The notes under the pieces were generated by a model. It ran no database searches. It was not told the DNA's origin and saw nothing but the letters and a program-made list of their open reading frames with translations. The position numbers and the translations under genes were made by a program. This document shows, piece after piece, positions 5,875-8,603 of a stretch of DNA of 8,603 bases. The DNA is from an uncultured Clostridia bacterium (GTDB lineage Bacteria; Bacillota; Clostridia; Christensenellales; Pumilibacteraceae). The first letter of the stretch is position 1. Every line of letters begins with the position of its first letter. The DNA is taken from contig CANQUR010000065.1 of NCBI GenBank assembly GCA_947627075.1, forward strand, positions 1 to 8,603. The letters are read 5' to 3'.

Positions 5875-7302
5875 ATGAAAAAGCTATTTTTGATTATTTG
5901 TGTGGTCGCGTTGAGTGTTCTTCCTCTTGTCGGCTGTAATAAAGCCGATTTCGACGACCTGACCTCTTATACGATCTCAGCGTCGCTCGATGATTCTACG
6001 CGTACCGTTTCCGCCGAAATGCAGGTGGATTATTATAACAATACCGAATATGAATTGAACGAACTCTGTTTTCATCTCTACGGAAACGCGTATAGGGAAG
6101 GCGGCAAGTCGCCGATTTCTCAAACGGATATTTCTTCGGCATATCCCAATGGCTTAAACTATGGCAGCATGACTGTAAGTGATGTAAAGGCGGATGGTGA
6201 GAGCGCACAGTTCGATATAGATGAAAACGATGTTCTAACCGTGACCGTGCCTCGACTTATGCCAACGCGTCGCATAACGGTGACTATGAATTTCGAACTC
6301 AAATTAGCCGAAATACGCCATAGACTCGGATATTATAGCGGCAAATACAATCTCGGCAATTGGTATCCCGTAATTTGCGCTTTTCGCGACGGAGAGTGGG
6401 TAAAGCATCCTTATTACAGCAACGGTGACCCGTTCGACAGCGAAGTAGCCAATTACAGCATTAGTTTTACTTATCCCGAAAGCTTGACTGCCGCTTCAAC
6501 CGCGGGCGAGGGCGAAAACGGCAAACTCGAAGCGTCTATCAAAGGCGTTCGTGACTTTGCGATAGTAATAGGAGATTTCAAAAAAAAGAGTGTTACGATA
6601 GACGGTACGACCGTCACTTGGTATTCGGAAGGTTCGGACGATTATACGCAAGTAGCAAAGGATGCGCTTAATACCTACAATGATCTGTTTGGCAAATATC
6701 CCTATCCCTCTCTTTCGGTAGTAAAAACTGCCTTTTTGAATGGAGGAATGGAATATCCCGGTATTGTGTATGTAAGCGACGCGCTTAACGATGATATGAT
6801 AAAGGAAGTCGTGGCGCATGAAATAGCTCATCAATGGTGGTACGGAGTGGTGGGAAACGATCAAGTGAATTTTGCCTGGATGGACGAAGGGCTTACGGAA
6901 TATACTACGACCGTTTTTTATGAAAAAAATCCCTCTTACGGAGTGGAAAAGGACGCGCGAATTGCAGATTCCTTGACCACATATATGATCTATTGCGAGC
7001 TGTATAAGGACAACGGCAAAGGACTTACAGTTATGGATAAATGTGTCGGGGATTATCCCACGAGCCTCGAATATACATATATGACATACGTCAAAGGGCA
7101 ACTTATGTTTGACGCCATAAGAACGCTCATCGGAGACAAAGCGTTTTTTGCAGGGCTGAAAACATATTATGAAGATAATAAATACAAGGTCGCGACAAAA
7201 GCGGATCTTATAGGTGCGTTCGAAAAGCATACCGATTATAAGCTTACGAGCTATGTCGAGAGCTGGGTGGATGGAAGCGCGCTTATGTATGCAATAAAGT
7301 AG
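5875..7302 (+). CDS. M1-family zinc aminopeptidase-like lipoprotein
   Basis: A 475-residue metallopeptidase of the gluzincin M1 (aminopeptidase N/LTA4 hydrolase) family. The N-terminus is a lipoprotein signal: MKK, a hydrophobic core, then the lipobox LVGC with Cys21 as the lipid-bearing residue, so it should sit on the outer face of a membrane. A beta-rich N-terminal domain covers about 30-220. The exopeptidase motif is GGMEYP (290-295), in place of the classic GAMEN. The zinc site is HEIAH (315-319, Glu316 catalytic), with Glu338 eighteen residues further in WMDEGLTEY. The catalytic Tyr is probably Tyr405 in TYVKG. It lacks the large C-terminal helical domain of long M1 enzymes. The likely role is trimming peptides outside the cytoplasm; the substrate is unknown. 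It has its own leader after the ypeB terminator and is 40 bases before cwlD with no terminator between, so the two may be co-transcribed. The Ala/Gly change in GAMEN may shift specificity (inference). Confidence 0.93.
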   Translation: MKKLFLIICVVALSVLPLVGCNKADFDDLTSYTISASLDDSTRTVSAEMQVDYYNNTEYELNELCFHLYGNAYREGGKSPISQTDISSAYPNGLNYGSMTVSDVKADGESAQFDIDENDVLTVTVPRLMPTRRITVTMNFELKLAEIRHRLGYYSGKYNLGNWYPVICAFRDGEWVKHPYYSNGDPFDSEVANYSISFTYPESLTAASTAGEGENGKLEASIKGVRDFAIVIGDFKKKSVTIDGTTVTWYSEGSDDYTQVAKDALNTYNDLFGKYPYPSLSVVKTAFLNGGMEYPGIVYVSDALNDDMIKEVVAHEIAHQWWYGVVGNDQVNFAWMDEGLTEYTTTVFYEKNPSYGVEKDARIADSLTTYMIYCELYKDNGKGLTVMDKCVGDYPTSLEYTYMTYVKGQLMFDAIRTLIGDKAFFAGLKTYYEDNKYKVATKADLIGAFEKHTDYKLTSYVESWVDGSALMYAIK

Positions 7303-7323
7303 TTATCCACAATTTTATCCACA
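7303..7323 (+). promoter_or_regulatory. Two tandem perfect DnaA boxes
   Basis: TTATCCACA occurs at 7303-7311 and 7315-7323, both in the same direction, 12 bases start to start. The first begins right after the stop codon of the peptidase gene. A degenerate, inverted third copy (TGTGGAAGA, 7326-7334; 7/9) follows. TCCACA (7318-7323) and TGTGGA (7326-7331) also form an inverted repeat with a 2-base loop. The array sits just before the cwlD SD. No dnaA or oriC-type AT-rich unwinding region is seen, so it is more likely a regulatory or titration site than an origin. Confidence 0.7.
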
Positions 7324-7332
7324 TTTGTGGAA

Positions 7333-7338
7333 GAGGTG
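7333..7338 (+). promoter_or_regulatory. Ribosome binding site that sets the cwlD start
   Basis: GAGGTG lies before TTG 7343-7345 at normal spacing (6 bases from the GAGG core). The in-frame TTG at 7325 lies upstream of this SD and would add WKRCS before the signal, so 7343 is preferred. Confidence 0.7.
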
Positions 7339-7342
7339 CAGC

Positions 7343-8032
7343 TTGTTTTTTACCGTAAAAAAAAGTGCTATCATAATAATATTTATCATGTGTTCTCTTT
7401 CTGTCGCGCTCGTAGCTTTGCTTTCGCTGCCTACGACTGAGGCGGCAAACTTCGGCAAAACCGTTGTCATCGACGCGGGGCACGGAGGCGAGGACGGGGG
7501 CGTGCTCGGAAGCTTGACTCACGTCAAGGAAAGCGAAATAAATCTTGCCATTGCAAAACAATTGAAGTCCTTTCTCGAACGAGGCGGGTATAAGGTGGTT
7601 ATGACAAGGAACAATGACGCCGGTCTTTACGGCGCCGTGTCCTCAAATAAAAAGCTCGCCGATATGAAGAAACGCAAGGAGATAATTCTCGAAGCAAAAC
7701 CGGATCTTGTGGTAAGTATTCATCAAAATTATTTTCCGAGTTCTTATGTAAGCGGTGCGCAAGTTTTTTACGCCCCGAGCGGAGAATTTATGGATTTGGC
7801 AGTTCAAATGCAAAAGATACTCAATCTCGAGCTTGATTGCGATCGCAACGCCGCAAAAGGCGATTATTACATACTGCAATGCTCGCCTTATCCTTCAATG
7901 CTTATAGAATGTGGCTTTTTAAGCAATCCGAGCGATGAGGCAAATCTCGTATCGGCAGAATATCAAAAAAAAGTGGCATACGGCATATACAGCGGTATAA
8001 GTTTTATTTTAGGATCGCCTGTTCCAATGTAA
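7343..8032 (+). CDS. cwlD: N-acetylmuramoyl-L-alanine amidase, CwlD type
   Basis: A zinc amidase that removes the stem peptide from muramic acid in cortex peptidoglycan, the first step (before the deacetylase PdaA) in making the muramic-delta-lactam that SleB recognises. From TTG 7343 it is 229 residues. It has a short positive N-terminus, one hydrophobic segment (about 9-28; signal or anchor) and a single Amidase_3 domain (about 39-226). Zinc ligands are His47 in VVIDAGHGGEDGG, Glu63 in VKESEINLA and His127 in SIHQNYF; the catalytic Glu is Glu189 in MLIECGFLSNP. The length, the lack of cell-wall-binding repeats, MTRNNDAGLY and SGAQVFY match CwlD rather than vegetative amidases. Linkage to spoIIR-sleB-ypeB supports the call. 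In Clostridioides difficile CwlD needs the lipoprotein GerS; no GerS-like gene is seen here. The start is TTG, and paired DnaA boxes lie directly upstream. Confidence 0.88.
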   Translation: MFFTVKKSAIIIIFIMCSLSVALVALLSLPTTEAANFGKTVVIDAGHGGEDGGVLGSLTHVKESEINLAIAKQLKSFLERGGYKVVMTRNNDAGLYGAVSSNKKLADMKKRKEIILEAKPDLVVSIHQNYFPSSYVSGAQVFYAPSGEFMDLAVQMQKILNLELDCDRNAAKGDYYILQCSPYPSMLIECGFLSNPSDEANLVSAEYQKKVAYGIYSGISFILGSPVPM

Positions 8033-8071
8033 TACGTAAAAAACAAAGCGGATGCAAGATTTACAAAAAAT

Positions 8072-8104
8072 AACGGCCGAAGCACAAATGCTTCGACCGT
8101 TTTT
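8072..8104. terminator. Bidirectional terminator between cwlD and the collagen-like gene
   Basis: AACGGCCGAAGC (8072-8083) pairs with GCTTCGACCGTT (8090-8101) with one C-A mismatch, over a 6-base loop. Five Ts (8100-8104) lie on the right and an A-run (8065-8070) on the left. The convergent genes both end into it. Confidence 0.85.
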
Positions 8105-8124
8105 CGGACTTTCGGCGAGTGAGC

Positions 8125-8603
8125 TTATGCCGCAGTGGGCTCATAAAGCTTCATAACGCTTAAGGCGATGTTGGTAAAGTTGATGTCGTTATCGTTATCA
8201 TTTGTAGATACGACGAGTGTAGAATCGCCTTCGACCGTAACTATCGCCGAACGAGTAAGCGTTCCGGAAGTGCCTGCTGTTCCCGTAGCCCCGAGGTTTT
8301 GTTGAGGCGTGCCTCCGACGCTGACCGTTAAAGTAGGTGCGGCGCCCGAGCTTGCATAGTCCGCCGAAATCGTAACCATATACACTCCGGGAGACAAATT
8401 GACGTTCGGATCCGCATAAGTGATATCCGCTGTTCCGCTCGGATAAAATGTGTTGGTTGTGAAGTTGACGTTGCCTGCGTCGGTATCGGCGGTGAAGAAT
8501 GAACCTATCGCTTCTACTGCGGCGGGACCGGTAGGACCGACGGGACCTGTTTCACCCGTAGGACCGGTGGGACCGACGGGACCTGTTTCACCCGTAGGAC
8601 CGG
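8125..8603 (-). CDS. Collagen-like Gly-X-Y repeat protein, BclA-like C-terminal part (5' end missing)
   Basis: An open frame reads leftward from the window's right edge to TAA at 8127-8125; 158 residues are visible and the start is outside. The first 27 residues are nine Gly-X-Y triplets (GPT GET GPV GPT, repeated, ending GPA), which should form a collagen-like triple helix. The remaining 131 residues form a globular domain opening with AVEAIGSFFTADTD. It is rich in beta-strand patterns (NLSPGVYMVTISADY, APTLTVSVGG, DSTLVVSTND) and ends VMKLYEPTAA. This layout resembles BclA-type filament proteins, whose C-terminal jelly-roll trimerises and faces outward. In Firmicutes such proteins are often on the exosporium or cell surface; with spore genes nearby a spore-surface site is plausible but not shown. 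The TTG at 8397 is inside the frame, not a start. Confidence 0.88.
   Translation of the reverse strand, partial: GPTGETGPVGPTGPTGETGPVGPTGPAAVEAIGSFFTADTDAGNVNFTTNTFYPSGTADITYADPNVNLSPGVYMVTISADYASSGAAPTLTVSVGGTPQQNLGATGTAGTSGTLTRSAIVTVEGDSTLVVSTNDNDNDINFTNIALSVMKLYEPTAA
8525..8603 (-). repeat. 36-bp tandem repeats encoding collagen-like triplets
   Basis: Unit 1 (8525-8560) and unit 2 (8561-8596) differ at one base (8533 A, 8569 G), and a third unit begins at 8597. Each encodes 12 residues (four Gly-X-Y triplets) on the minus strand, so a gain or loss of units keeps the frame. Confidence 0.95.

Noticed and set aside
5833..5877. Upstream ATG for the M1 peptidase
   Set aside because: It has no SD and would put charged residues before a complete lipoprotein signal; ATG 5875 has AAGGAG at correct spacing.
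6496..7230. Minus-strand ORF of 244 codons opposite the M1 peptidase
   Set aside because: It covers the conserved zinc-site coding region on the other strand and shows no domain or translation signal.
7303..7334. DnaA boxes as the chromosomal replication origin
   Set aside because: There are only two good boxes in a 40-base gap, with no dnaA/dnaN genes and no AT-rich unwinding region beside them.
8525..8603. 36-bp repeats as a possible CRISPR array
   Set aside because: The units abut with no spacers, keep a reading frame and encode Gly-X-Y triplets.

Overview
The window looks like chromosome from an endospore-forming member of the Firmicutes (Bacillota), most likely class Clostridia. The evidence is a Gram-positive-type rpoC, the sporulation signalling gene spoIIR, the cortex-lysis pair sleB-ypeB, and a CwlD-type amidase. 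AGGAGG-type ribosome binding sites, balanced base composition and a BclA-like collagen repeat protein fit the same picture. The exact genus cannot be told from the sequence.

Layout, left to right. (1) 3-2585: the 3' three quarters of rpoC, reading in from the left edge. A 50-codon ORF overlaps its stop by ATGA (2582-2734), and a bidirectional intrinsic terminator (2748-2782) follows. (2) 2806-2991, minus strand: a 61-residue hydrophobic, cysteine-bearing small protein with a good Shine-Dalgarno (SD) sequence and a recognisable promoter. It ends into the same terminator from the other side. (3) 2992-3153: a divergent regulatory region with a TTGAC-N4-GTCAA dyad and a repeated ATGCATA. (4) 3154-5718, plus strand: spoIIR, sleB and ypeB closely spaced, ending in a terminator. 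A hairpin plus T-tract between spoIIR and sleB contains the sleB SD, and its T-tract runs into the sleB TTG start codon. (5) 5875-7302: a lipoprotein M1-family metallopeptidase. (6) 7303-7342: a 40-base gap with two perfect tandem DnaA boxes. (7) 7343-8032: a CwlD-like N-acetylmuramoyl-L-alanine amidase. (8) 8072-8104: a second bidirectional terminator. (9) 8125-8603, minus strand: the C-terminal part of a collagen-like (Gly-X-Y) surface protein running off the right edge, with 36-bp tandem DNA repeats.

How the genes fit together. SpoIIR is the forespore-to-mother-cell signal that triggers sigma-E activation. CwlD makes the muramic-delta-lactam mark in cortex peptidoglycan. SleB, held and stabilised by YpeB, degrades lactam-marked cortex at germination. 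The window therefore carries both the marking and the breaking of the spore cortex. The collagen-like protein could be a spore-surface filament protein (inference). The M1 lipoprotein has no known place in this pathway.

The most interesting non-coding signals are the terminator-like hairpin merged with the sleB start, the paired DnaA boxes before cwlD, and the dyad upstream of spoIIR. I see no mobile element, tRNA, rRNA or CRISPR array. No wholly new system is evident.
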